In this document: positions 1-8,532 of the stretch, one piece after another
Layout of the letters: every line of letters begins with the position of its first letter
How positions within the stretch are numbered: position 1 is the first letter of the stretch
Assembly: GCF_000614105.1 (NCBI RefSeq)
Contig: NZ_BAKH01000028.1
Location: 1 to 34,793 of the forward strand
DNA from: Prevotella micans DSM 21469 = JCM 16134
Lineage (GTDB): Bacteria > Bacteroidota > Bacteroidia > Bacteroidales > Bacteroidaceae
Length of the DNA: 34,793 bases
Direction: 5' to 3'
The notes under the pieces: model-generated
What the model was told of the DNA's origin: nothing
The model's database searches: none
The model's input: the letters and a program-made list of their open reading frames with translations, nothing else
Program-made: the position numbers and the translations under genes

Positions 1-11
1 GGATTTAGCTC

Positions 12-27
12 TTCCAACTAGTTGGAA
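12..27. promoter_or_regulatory. Perfect 16-bp palindrome upstream of the lipid operon
   Basis: The sequence ttccaactagttggaa equals its own reverse complement. It lies about 155 bp upstream of the first gene, in a gene-free stretch. A perfect 16-bp palindrome without a loop fits a dimeric regulator's operator better than a terminator. No regulator is identified, and the region to its left is outside the window. Confidence 0.35.
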
Positions 28-104
28 CGCTTCCCACAGACGGATTTGCCTCGTCCTCATTTGTAATTCTACTTGCTACGCGTGCCTAAGATGGAAAATA
101 AGAT

Positions 105-112
105 TAGTTTTG
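105..112 (+). promoter_or_regulatory. Candidate Bacteroidota -7 box for the lipid operon
   Basis: The sequence tagttttg matches the Bacteroidota -7 consensus TAnnTTTG and lies ~70 bp before the ATG at 184. No convincing -33 element is seen at the usual ~19-21 bp spacing, so the assignment rests on one box. Confidence 0.35.
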
Positions 113-183
113 CAACTCGTTCGTAGGTGGGCTCGAAAAAATAAACAAGCGAACAACGACACATTTATATATAAATAAGGATA

Positions 184-1497
184 ATGTCACAAGACATAGA
201 ATTTCAATCGCCCGAGGCGATAAAGCTTTTCCAGGAAAATTTGTTGCGAAGACAGATGGTATATCTCCATGAACGCTCGAGATACTATCAACGCATGTTC
301 GAGAAATATTCTATCGACATCCGAAAGGTGCAAACCATCGACGACTTGGTCAAGATTCCATTCACCGAAAAGAAAGACCTGCAGCTGTTCAACGAGGAGT
401 TTCTTTGCGTAAAGAAAGACGAGATTATAGACTACATAACAACATCCGGAACGTTGGGCGACCCGGTTACGTTCGGCTGCACCGACGACGACCTAAACCG
501 ATTGGCATTCAACGAAGCTAAATCGTTCAGCTGCGCCGGACTGCGGAAAGGAAATGTCGTGCAGCTCATGACAACGCTCGACAAACGATTCATGGCCGGA
601 ATGGCCTACTTTCTCGGACTGCGCAAACTCGGAGCAGGAATTATACGCGTGGGCAACGGAATTCCCGAACTACAATGGGACACCGTGAAACGCATGCACC
701 CTGACACGATTATGTGCGTGCCGTCGTTCATACTGCGACTCATTGAATATGCCGAGGAACACGGAATTGACTATCGCAGCTCGTCTATCAAACGAATAAT
801 CGGCATAGGCGAAGGACTTCGCGAGCAGGATTTCTCACTAAATCTGCTGGGGAGGAGGATACACGAAAAATGGCCCGAAGTGAAACTCTTCGCAACCTAT
901 TCGAGCACCGAAATGGGCGCAACTTTCTCGGAATGCGAATGCGGTTGCGGCGGTCATGTTCACCCAGAACTCATCATAGTTGAAATCATCGGCGAGGACG
1001 GACTACCAGTCCCCGACGGCGAAACGGGCGAGATAGTCGTAACCACTCTCGGCGTTCAGGCAATGCCACTGCTGCGATTCAGAACGGGCGACATCGCCGC
1101 CAAGTGCACCGCCAGATGCAAGTGCGGTCGATGGGCCTACAGACTCACTCCACTCGTGGGGAGAAAGAATAATCTCATCAAACTTAAAGGAACCACACTC
1201 TATCCACCCGCTGTGAACGATGTGCTCGATAACACACCCTACATCGAAAACTATGTGGTAGTGGTGCGCGAATCGGCCGCCGGAACCGACGAAGTAGTGG
1301 TGCGCGTGGGACTGAAAGAAAGCGCAACCGATAAATCAGACGAAGCCGTGGTGAAAAATCTAAAAGACCACTTCCGCTCACGCATCCGGGTAGCACCCAT
1401 CATCGAAATATTACCCGCTGCAGAGATACAACGCATAAACTTCCCAGCAAAAAGCCGTAAACCGATTAAATTCATCGACGAACGAAAAAGTAAATGA
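184..1497 (+). CDS. PaaK-like AMP-dependent acyl/aryl-CoA ligase family protein
   Basis: This 437-aa protein belongs to the phenylacetate-CoA ligase-like branch of adenylate-forming enzymes, which activate a carboxylic acid with ATP and transfer it to CoA or a carrier protein. Visible are the phosphate-binding loop TTSGTLGDPVTFG (about residues 86-98), the adenine-binding TYSSTEMG (about 238-245), the FRTGD motif (about 298-302) and a C-terminal PaaK-type subdomain. Two cysteine-rich patches (CECGCGGH and CTARCKCGR) could bind a metal. The ATG at 184 follows taaggata. The stop overlaps the next ATG by 4 bp, so translation is probably coupled. With two acyltransferases and an MMPL exporter downstream, the locus resembles flexirubin, aryl-polyene or dialkylresorcinol-type clusters. 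The substrate cannot be read from sequence, and the rest of any such cluster would lie to the left. Confidence 0.85.
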   Translation: MSQDIEFQSPEAIKLFQENLLRRQMVYLHERSRYYQRMFEKYSIDIRKVQTIDDLVKIPFTEKKDLQLFNEEFLCVKKDEIIDYITTSGTLGDPVTFGCTDDDLNRLAFNEAKSFSCAGLRKGNVVQLMTTLDKRFMAGMAYFLGLRKLGAGIIRVGNGIPELQWDTVKRMHPDTIMCVPSFILRLIEYAEEHGIDYRSSSIKRIIGIGEGLREQDFSLNLLGRRIHEKWPEVKLFATYSSTEMGATFSECECGCGGHVHPELIIVEIIGEDGLPVPDGETGEIVVTTLGVQAMPLLRFRTGDIAAKCTARCKCGRWAYRLTPLVGRKNNLIKLKGTTLYPPAVNDVLDNTPYIENYVVVVRESAAGTDEVVVRVGLKESATDKSDEAVVKNLKDHFRSRIRVAPIIEILPAAEIQRINFPAKSRKPIKFIDERKSK

Positions 1498-2633
1498 CTA
1501 ACACAACCAACCAAACATTTCCCGCGGGATTCTTCGACGATATTCGTCCCTACGACGACAGCGAAATTCCCGCAGCCATGAAACGCATAGCTCAAAGCGA
1601 ACTCTTTCATCAGCTGGCCGAATTTGTTTTCCCAGAGAAAACTATTGAAGAAGTTGCCAGCATACTGAATGAAATCAAAACTACCGACGAGTTCCAACAT
1701 CGGGTGATGTATCACTTCAACCGCAGTGTGATTCGCCGAAGCATACGTCACTTTACCTGCAAGGGACTGGAACACATCTCGCCCGACAAAGCCTATATGT
1801 TCGTGAGCAATCATCGCGACATCGTGCTCGACGCCTCCCTGCTACAGAACGCACTCACCGACCACGGATTGCCAACAACCGAAATAACCTTCGGAGCCAA
1901 TCTTATGTGCCATCCGCTGATTATAGACATCGGTAAAAGCAACAAAATGTTCAGAGTTGAACGGGGCGGAACTGCACGCGAGTTCTATCGCAGTTCACTG
2001 CATCTATCGCAATACATGCGTAACTCCATAACCCACAAAAAAGCCTCTGTGTGGATTGCCCAGCGCAATGGTCGAACCAAAAACGGAATCGATGCAACCG
2101 ACCAGGGACTCATCAACATGTTCGCCATATCCGGTGGACGTAACAAAATCCATGCGATTGCCGAACTCAACATCGTGCCAGTGGCCGTAAGCTATGAATG
2201 GGAACCCTGCGACATACTCAAAGCGTGCGAAATCTATGAAACACGCAGAGCGAAATATGTGAAACGCCCCGGAGAAGACATCGAAAGCATCGTCACCGGG
2301 ATTCTTCAACCAAAAGGAAACGTACACTTCCAGGTGTGTAATCCAATAGAGACCGACGAACTCGCCGAATTCGAATCATTGCCGCCACACGATGCCATCG
2401 CCGCCGTGGCCAAGCTTATAGACCGACGAATAATCAGCAACTATAAGCTCACCCGCAACAACCGCATTGCTCACGACCTGATGAAAAACGCATCCAAACC
2501 TTCGGCGCGATACACATTGCAGGAAAAGGCCGACTTTATCAAGCGCATGAATAGGCTATCAGAATCAGAACAGCGCGAAATATTCCTCGGAATATATGCT
2601 AACCCGGTAAATTCGAAACGCACCATAAAATAA
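1494..2633 (+). CDS. Glycerol-3-phosphate/lysophospholipid acyltransferase family protein
   Basis: This 379-aa protein has the PlsC/GPAT acyltransferase signature: the catalytic HX4D block within NHRDIVLD (about residues 105-112) and a later AQRNGRTKNG block in place of the usual EGTRS. It is predicted to move an acyl group from CoA or ACP to a hydroxyl acceptor at the inner membrane face. No signal peptide is seen. It overlaps the ligase gene by 4 bp and sits 11 bp before the MMPL exporter, so it is part of the same operon. It differs from the second acyltransferase at the operon end (about 5097-5770): it is longer and has a ~100-residue N-terminal extension. The acceptor is unknown. Confidence 0.85.
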   Translation: MTNTTNQTFPAGFFDDIRPYDDSEIPAAMKRIAQSELFHQLAEFVFPEKTIEEVASILNEIKTTDEFQHRVMYHFNRSVIRRSIRHFTCKGLEHISPDKAYMFVSNHRDIVLDASLLQNALTDHGLPTTEITFGANLMCHPLIIDIGKSNKMFRVERGGTAREFYRSSLHLSQYMRNSITHKKASVWIAQRNGRTKNGIDATDQGLINMFAISGGRNKIHAIAELNIVPVAVSYEWEPCDILKACEIYETRRAKYVKRPGEDIESIVTGILQPKGNVHFQVCNPIETDELAEFESLPPHDAIAAVAKLIDRRIISNYKLTRNNRIAHDLMKNASKPSARYTLQEKADFIKRMNRLSESEQREIFLGIYANPVNSKRTIK

Positions 2634-2644
2634 CTCATAAGAGA

Positions 2645-5103
2645 ATGACAAGACTTGTTATCCGAATCTACGACTACCTTCAAAGTCGCCGCCTGCTGTG
2701 CTACATGTTCATGGCGATGATTGTTGCAGGCTCTATTCTGCTTACGCTAAGGCTCGACTTTAACGAAGATATTAGCGACTTCCTGCCGAACGACGAAACC
2801 TACTCGAAGTCGATGAACATTTACAAGAAAACCAATTCGGCCGACAGGATTTTTGTGGTGTTCCAGATGCGCGATACTTCTAAAACCGATGTCGACAGGC
2901 TCATTCGTGCCGTGGAAACATTCAACGCCAAAACCGCCGGCGAGAAATGGAAAACAACCGCACAAATCGACTACGATAAGATGTTTGCCGTGGCTGAGTT
3001 CGTATATCAGAACGCGCCGCTATTTCTCACCGAGGCCGATTATCGGCGAATGGAACATAAGATGAACGCCGACAGTATAGCCGCATCCATTGCCAACGAT
3101 AAACAACAACTGTTGCTGCCAACCGGTTCACTGCTCTCTGCAAATATCGGTCGCGACCCGCTCGGACTCTTCACGCCTGTTATCGAGCGACTCCAATCGG
3201 CCAACACATCCCTGCACTACGAACTAAACGACGGCTACATCTTCACGCCCGACAACCGTCGGGCCATCATCATGATTGATTCGCCCTACGGTTCGAGCGA
3301 AACAAAGAAAAACGCCCTCTTACTCGACAAAATCACCCATGCCTCCGCTATCGTTGAGCGTGCTGTACCAGGCGTGCAAATCGTTGCAACCGGTGCACCT
3401 GTGATAGCCGTTCACAATGCCGAGCAAATCAAAACCGACAGTCTTTGGGCTGTGAGTATTGCCGTGGTACTCATCTTGGCGTTGCTACTCTATTCGTTGC
3501 GCAGTTTGCGGTCGATGCTCTTTATTGTCGTATCACTTGGTTTTGGTTGGATTGTCGCCATGGCCGGTATGTCAATCATTCACGAGCAGGTGTCGATAAT
3601 CGTGCTCGGCATCGCCTCCATAATCATAGGCATTGCTGTGAACTACCCGCTGCATTTCGTATCGCATCTGGCCCACCAATCTTCGCCACGTGCCACGCTC
3701 AAAGACATTGCCGAGCCGCTCGTCATTGGCAACATCACTACCGTCGGGGCTTTTTGCGCGCTTATTCCACTCGACTCCACCGCCCTGCGCGACCTTGGAA
3801 TATTCGCCGCTCTGATGCTCGTTGCAACAATATTCTTCGTGATGGTGTTTCTGCCACACTTCTACCCCCGCAACACGAAGCCTAAGACGGAGGTAGAAGA
3901 AGAATCGGTCGAAGAATATACGCCTGTCTATCCCCGCAACCGCATCCTCATCGCATCGCTCGTTATTCTCACACTTGTGCTGGGCTATTTCAGTTTGCAC
4001 ACGTCGTTCGACACGAATATGCAAAACATAAACTATCTCAAGCCCGAACAGCGCGAAGCATTGATGAATCTCAGTGCGATGCGAAACGAGCAGTCGGGCA
4101 AGACGCAACTCTATCTGGCCGCCGAGAGTTCAACTACCGACAGTGCGCTTCAGCTAAGCGAACTCCAGGGAGCTGACCCATTCATCGCCAGTCGTCGTGA
4201 ACAGCAGCGACGCATCGACCGCTGGAACAGTTTCACCACCCGTTATCAAGCCATCTTCTGCGACACATTACCCGACATCGCCGCTCGAAACGGATTCTCG
4301 TATGAAGCTTTTACCGATTTCGACACCCTTCTAAACACTCGACTCACTCCGAAAAGCATCGACTTCTTCGCACCACTCACCGCCAACGGTATAGGCACGC
4401 GCATCGTTGGCAATACGGCCGTGAGAATTTTGAACGTGCCAACCGCCAGTGCCGACAGAATCATTGCCGCTCAGAACGAACTATCCGACGGGCGATGGGC
4501 CTTCGACGTCGGGTCGATGAACAGCTCCATAGCCACGTCGCTCTCCGCCAACTTCAACTACATTGGCTGGGCTTGCAGTCTTATCGTTTTCATCTTCCTC
4601 TGGCTATCGTTCCGAAAGTTCGAACATGCCTTCATCGCCTTCCTTCCCATGGCCATGTCGTGGTTGTGGATTCTGGGTACGATGCACCTGTTCGACATCA
4701 AATTCAACCTCGTCAACGTGATTCTCGCCACATTCATTTTCGGACAGGGCGATGATTACAGCATCTTCATCACCGAAGGCCTCATTTACGAACGCCAGCA
4801 CCGCCGCCGAATCCTTGCCTCCTATAAGCGAAGCATTCTCCTTTCGGCCGCCATCATGTTCATCGGCATGGGCACCCTTATCGTGGCCCGCATCCCGCGC
4901 TCCATTCTCTCGGTCAGATAACTATTCTCGGAATGGCTTCGGTGGTAGCGATGACCTATGTTGTGCCGCCAATTGTTTTCGGGTGGATATACACTCGTCG
5001 CGACGGTTCGCCCCGCCATTGGCCCATTAGTTTGGGGCGGATAATTCTGACTCTCTTCGGCGCTGCGGTTTATTTCGGGCAGATAGCTACGGTTTATGCC
5101 TGA
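2645..5103 (+). pseudogene. MMPL/RND-type lipid exporter, frameshifted near its 3' end
   Basis: The frame opened at 2645 encodes 758 residues of an MMPL-family exporter. There is an N-terminal membrane helix, a periplasmic domain, a first membrane bundle containing GIASIIIGIAVNYPLHF, a second periplasmic domain, and a second bundle with FIFGQGDDYSIFITEGL. That frame stops at 4921. The family-typical continuation (HPALHSLGQITILGMASVV and two further helices) runs on one frame back, to TGA at 5101-5103. The break is near the CCC at 4887-4889, and one extra C would restore the frame. Beyond 5097 the acyltransferase continues in a third frame. In Bacteroidota these two domains commonly occur as one MMPL-acyltransferase polypeptide, so this may be the front part of a single fused gene ending at 5770. 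Whether it is a real pseudogene or a base-calling error is undecided. Confidence 0.75.
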
Positions 5104-5770
5104 GCGTTTATCTCTTCAAAATTCGCCGCAAGACGCCCGAGCGTAAACTCTTTCTTCACCGGCAGATGTGTAGCTTTTTCCGTTTCGACATTCACCACAT
5201 ATCGGGCGTTAGCACCACGATTCTTAACCCCGAAAACGAAACTTTCAACCGTCCTGCCATCATAATAAGCAATCATCAATCGATACTCGACCGCTGTGTC
5301 TCATGGCTCTTTCCCCGAAGATACTCATTGTTACTGGGCGTAAGGTTTGGCACAATCCGCTTGTACACCGCATTCTTTGTTTTGCCGATTTCGTGTCGAT
5401 GGAGCAAGGTCCGGAGGCTCTTCTCAAAGCCTGTCGCGCCCGTATCGCCGAGGGCTATAGCATAGCCATCTTTCCAGAAGGTAAACGCGCCGAGACTGAT
5501 GATATATCGCGCTTCCACAACGGCGCTTTCCTATTGTCGCAACAACTCGAAGCCGACATCGTTCCGCTCTATCTCCACGGTTTGCGTAACATTATGCCCA
5601 GCGGTTCTTTTATTTGCGGGCGGGGCGACGTGTTCATTCGCATCGGCCGGCGTATAACCTTTGCTGAGCAGCAATCTCTTGGCTCTTCGACATTAGAACT
5701 CAAAAAAAACATTTACCGCCGTTTCGTCGATGAATACGAAACAGTGAACACTTACGCAAGCTCGGTTTAA
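5097..5770 (+). pseudogene. Lysophospholipid acyltransferase (PlsC-like), frameshifted; probably fused to the MMPL exporter
   Basis: Read with one frame change, this encodes a complete PlsC-type acyltransferase. Block I, IIISNHQSILD (HX4D), is in the first frame. The second frame, from about 5291, carries LMALSPKILIVTG, block III IFPEGKRAE and block IV VPLYLHGL, ending at TAA 5768-5770. The frame change falls at CC 5291-5292, and one more C would join them. Upstream there is no ATG in the first frame before 5166, but an open frame runs back to about 5097, immediately at the exporter's stop. This supports an original exporter-acyltransferase fusion with a further one-base loss near 5099-5100. 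Known Bacteroidota fusions can also carry a C-terminal methyltransferase; none follows here, because non-coding repeats begin right after the stop. Confidence 0.7.
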
Positions 5771-5799
5771 TATAACGGTCGTCTCTACAAGGCTAGACG

Positions 5800-5870
5800 T
5801 ATCGGACAGCAAATCACCCCTCGGGGTCTGTCCCTACATGTGGTCGGAACGTCCGAATTGTCATAAATAC
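5800..5870 (-). repeat. Dispersed REP-like repeat, copy 1
   Basis: Positions 5823-5840 (ggggtctgtccctacatg) are the exact reverse complement of 13046-13063 in a second intergenic region. Further along the minus strand both copies share ctgtccg after a stretch of different length. The shared word ccgaattgtcat (5852-5863) also occurs, on the other strand, near 13081-13093. It is a short dispersed element with no coding capacity, placed directly after the acyltransferase stop. Confidence 0.55.
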
Positions 5871-5921
5871 CCAGACAGGACATGTCGGGGAAAAGTTATG
5901 TGACTCGGCCTATCCAACCGG

Positions 5922-6728
5922 GCATAATCTTGTTGTTTTAGCTTGATACGAGCTTGCGCGAACCTTGCCGACGAGGATTTTGTGTCGGTCTTATTATCGA
6001 AGTGCGCCTAAAATGTTTTTGTCGACTGGCCCCGAGGGCATTTTATCCGAAACAATGTCGTCGCTAACAGTATAAAAAGATTTTATGTTTCAGCGATATC
6101 GTCGCTATGACTTAAAACTTATTTTATCTACTGGCGACGCTGTCGCTATGATATAAAACTAATTTTATCTATCGGCGACATCATCACTAGCACTTAAAAC
6201 TTATTTTTATTACTGGCTACATCGTCGCCGACACTTAAAATAAATTTTATATCATGGCGACATCGTCGCCAGTAGTGAAAATAAATTTTACGTCTTGGCG
6301 ACGCCGTCGCCGCTAGTTAAAATAAAATATAAGTTAAGGCGACAGCATCGCTTTAACATAAAATATTTTTTAAGTGCCGGCGATATCGTCGCCTTAACAT
6401 AAAATAATTTTTCACTGTCGGCGATGATGTCGCCTTAACATAAAATAATTTTTCACTGTCGGCGACGATGTCGCTTTAACATAAAATGTTTTTTAAGTGT
6501 CGGCGACGATGTCGCCGGTAGATAAAATTAGTTTTAAGTCATGGCGACGATATCGCCGAAGCATAAAATCTTTTTATACTGTTAGCGATGACATTGTTTC
6601 GGATAGAATGCCCTCGGGGCCAGTCGACAAAAACATTTTAGGCGCACTTCGATAATAAGACCGACGCAAAATCCTCGTCGGCAAGGTTCGCGCAAGCTCG
6701 TATCGAGGCTAAAACAACAAGATTATGC
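5922..6728. repeat. ~807-bp giant inverted repeat with ~210-bp near-identical arms
   Basis: Position x mirrors position 12649-x. The left arm 5946-6132 and the right arm 6517-6703 (187 bp each) differ at only 8 positions; the outer 5922-5945 and 6704-6728 also match, with one indel. Shared landmarks include tacgagcttgcgcgaacc, gtcgactggccccgag and the reverse complements of both. Six of the eight differences would pair as G-U in a plus-strand transcript (T5983/G6666, T6043/G6606, G6060/T6589, T6088/G6561, T6106/G6543, T6132/G6517). One is A/C and one is T/T. There is no ORF of note. The element lies between an operon end and an outer-membrane protein gene, both on the plus strand. Confidence 0.9.
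6051..6598. repeat. Array of 14 palindromic 15-bp cores at exact 41-bp period
   Basis: Cores start at 6051, 6092, 6133, 6174, 6215, 6256, 6297, 6338, 6379, 6420, 6461, 6502, 6543 and 6584, every interval being 41 bp. The consensus is GGCGAC-nnn-GTCGCC (for example ggcgacgatgtcgcc at 6502). Left-half cores tend to read acatcgt in the middle and right-half cores acgatgt, so the array itself is mirror-symmetric. The 26-bp spacers are AT-rich and related to each other (taaaa...tttta), and the spacers at 6394 and 6435 are identical. A 41-bp period is not a multiple of three, so the array is not coding. Related spacers and absence of cas genes argue against a CRISPR. Confidence 0.9.
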
Positions 6729-6792
6729 TCTGTCGGCCCCGTTTGCCCCGGCAAAAAGATGTTATATCTTCCTGTATTTATGGTGCTTGCCT

Positions 6793-6800
6793 TACCTTTG
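6793..6800 (+). promoter_or_regulatory. -7 box for the outer-membrane protein gene
   Basis: The sequence tacctttg matches TAnnTTTG. It gives a start site near 6806 and a leader of about 50 nt before the ATG at 6858. The box lies ~65 bp outside the right end of the giant palindrome. Confidence 0.5.
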
Positions 6801-6857
6801 CATGCAAGCCAGAGTTTAAAGTCAAGGAGTATAAACAATAAAAACTTTTACATAACA

Positions 6858-7544
6858 ATGAGAACAACTAAATCAGTTTATTTATTCGTTATTGCGTTCA
6901 TCTTATCGCTCGTTCCTTTCGCTGAAATCCATTCGGCTGAGCCCGAAACCGCGGAGACGCAGGAAAATGAATCGGTTGAAGTACAAGCGCCCGCCTCACC
7001 GGTGGTGAGAAGAAGTTTCAGAAGTAGTGTGCCGTCGAACATCATAAAACTAAACTTCGGACCTACGTGGATGCTGTCGCGCGTGGAAACATCCCAGGGC
7101 GAATACACCGGAACATTAGCCGTGGCTCTGACCGCCGAATACACACACTATTGGCAAGGCGGAATCGGACTCGGAGTAACAATGGACTACTCGTATTTCT
7201 ACTTCGACTACGACAACGAACTGTCGATGCTCTATGCCGCACCCACCTTTTCTTATAGCTGGCGCCCGGCACGGAAACTTCTGATGGAGCTGGGAGTTGG
7301 CTTGGGAGGAGTTTACTATACGGCTAACTCGTACTCACATGATAGGCATAGGACTGAGAATGACTTCGGCTTAGGACTCCATACGCGTTTCGGAGTCGAA
7401 TATATGCTAAATAACCATTTCGGTCTTGGAGGCGAGGTAAACACGCTTATGTCGCTCTATCCCGACAACACGTATTGGTTGAAAAACAGGGCAAACGGAT
7501 TCTTCAGAATGAATATTGTAACCGGCGTTCGATTCTATTTCTAA
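6858..7544 (+). CDS. Small outer-membrane beta-barrel protein
   Basis: An in-frame ORF extends upstream to 6759, but I place the start at the ATG at 6858: from there the protein begins MRTTKSVYLFVIAFILSLVP, a clear signal peptide, and a -7 box at 6793-6800 would put the longer start outside the message. The mature part (about 200 aa) first has an acidic stretch, then alternating aromatic and glycine-rich strands (GIGLGVTMDYSYFYFDY, GVGLGGVYYT, FGLGGEVNT) and ends in GVRFYF, a typical terminal strand with a C-terminal aromatic. This fits an OmpW/PorT-like barrel of about eight strands. Function is unknown. It ends 15 bp before ftsY and could be cotranscribed with it. Confidence 0.7.
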   Translation: MRTTKSVYLFVIAFILSLVPFAEIHSAEPETAETQENESVEVQAPASPVVRRSFRSSVPSNIIKLNFGPTWMLSRVETSQGEYTGTLAVALTAEYTHYWQGGIGLGVTMDYSYFYFDYDNELSMLYAAPTFSYSWRPARKLLMELGVGLGGVYYTANSYSHDRHRTENDFGLGLHTRFGVEYMLNNHFGLGGEVNTLMSLYPDNTYWLKNRANGFFRMNIVTGVRFYF

Positions 7545-7559
7545 ATCATCCCAATCAAC

Positions 7560-8516
7560 ATGGCTTTATTCGGACTATTCAACAAGAACAAGAAAGAAAC
7601 TCTCGACAAAGGACTCGAGAAAACCAAACAAAGCGTTTTCTCGAAATTGGCACGCGCCGTAGCCGGTAAATCGAAGGTCGACGACGAAGTGCTCGATAAT
7701 CTTGAAGAAATTCTCATAACATCGGATGTTGGCGTAGACACGACACTCAAAATCATCCGCCGAATCGAAGAACGCATAGCACGCGATAAATATGTTTCGA
7801 CCGACGAACTGAACGAAGTCCTGCGCGAAGAGGTGGCTAATTTGCTCATCGAAAATCATTCTGAAAACACCGACAATTGGGAACTTCCCACCGACCACCG
7901 ACCCTATGTTATTATGGTTGTGGGCGTGAACGGCGTTGGCAAAACAACAACTATCGGAAAGCTAGCCTATCAGTTCAAACAGGCCGGAAAGAAGGTTTAT
8001 CTCGGAGCAGCCGACACGTTCCGTGCAGCTGCCATCGAACAAATTCAAATCTGGGGCGAAAGGGTAGGGGTGCCCGTTGTGAAACAACAAATGGGGTCAG
8101 ACCCGGCCAGCGTTGCGTTCGATACCCTGCAAAGCGCAAAGGCTAACGATGCCGATGTGGTACTTATTGACACCGCCGGACGATTGCACAATAAAGTGGG
8201 CCTGATGAATGAACTTCGGAAAATTAAAGACGTGATGAAAAAGGTGCTTCCACAGGCACCCGACGAGGTTCTGCTGGTTCTCGACGGTAGCACCGGACAG
8301 AACGCTTTTGAGCAGGCTAAGCAGTTCGCATCGGTTACACAAATAACCTCGTTAGCCATCACCAAACTCGATGGCACAGCCAAGGGTGGTGTAGTTATCG
8401 GCATAAGCGACCAGCTGAAAGTACCCGTGAAATACATAGGTCTCGGTGAAGGAATGGAACACTTACAGCTCTTCAACAACGAGCAATTCGTGGATAGTTT
8501 GTTCAGAAACAATTGA
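7560..8516 (+). CDS. ftsY: Signal recognition particle receptor FtsY
   Basis: This 318-aa SRP-type GTPase docks ribosome-nascent-chain/SRP complexes at the inner membrane for co-translational insertion. An N-terminal basic helix (MALFGLFNKNKKE) and the four-helix N domain precede the G domain: P-loop GVNGVGKTT (about 122-130), a DTFRAAA motif, DTAGRLH (about 204-210) and TKLDGTAKGG (about 267-276). As is common in Bacteroidota, the long acidic A domain of the E. coli protein is missing. It is followed by rimO with a 16-bp gap. Confidence 0.97.
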   Translation: MALFGLFNKNKKETLDKGLEKTKQSVFSKLARAVAGKSKVDDEVLDNLEEILITSDVGVDTTLKIIRRIEERIARDKYVSTDELNEVLREEVANLLIENHSENTDNWELPTDHRPYVIMVVGVNGVGKTTTIGKLAYQFKQAGKKVYLGAADTFRAAAIEQIQIWGERVGVPVVKQQMGSDPASVAFDTLQSAKANDADVVLIDTAGRLHNKVGLMNELRKIKDVMKKVLPQAPDEVLLVLDGSTGQNAFEQAKQFASVTQITSLAITKLDGTAKGGVVIGISDQLKVPVKYIGLGEGMEHLQLFNNEQFVDSLFRNN

Positions 8517-8532
8517 GACCGGCGGCTCGTCG

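Noticed and set aside
1251..1814. 187-aa minus-strand frame opposite the ligase and acyltransferase genes
   Set aside because: It is antisense to two well-supported genes and has no recognisable domain.
4887..5292. Programmed ribosomal frameshifting in the exporter-acyltransferase region
   Set aside because: The sites lack slippery heptamers, three events would be needed in 400 bp, and the same -1 pattern at unrelated genes points to sequence loss.
6051..6598. CRISPR array
   Set aside because: The regular repeat/spacer look is misleading: spacers are related to one another (two are identical), cores are only 15 bp and palindromic, and no cas genes are in the window.
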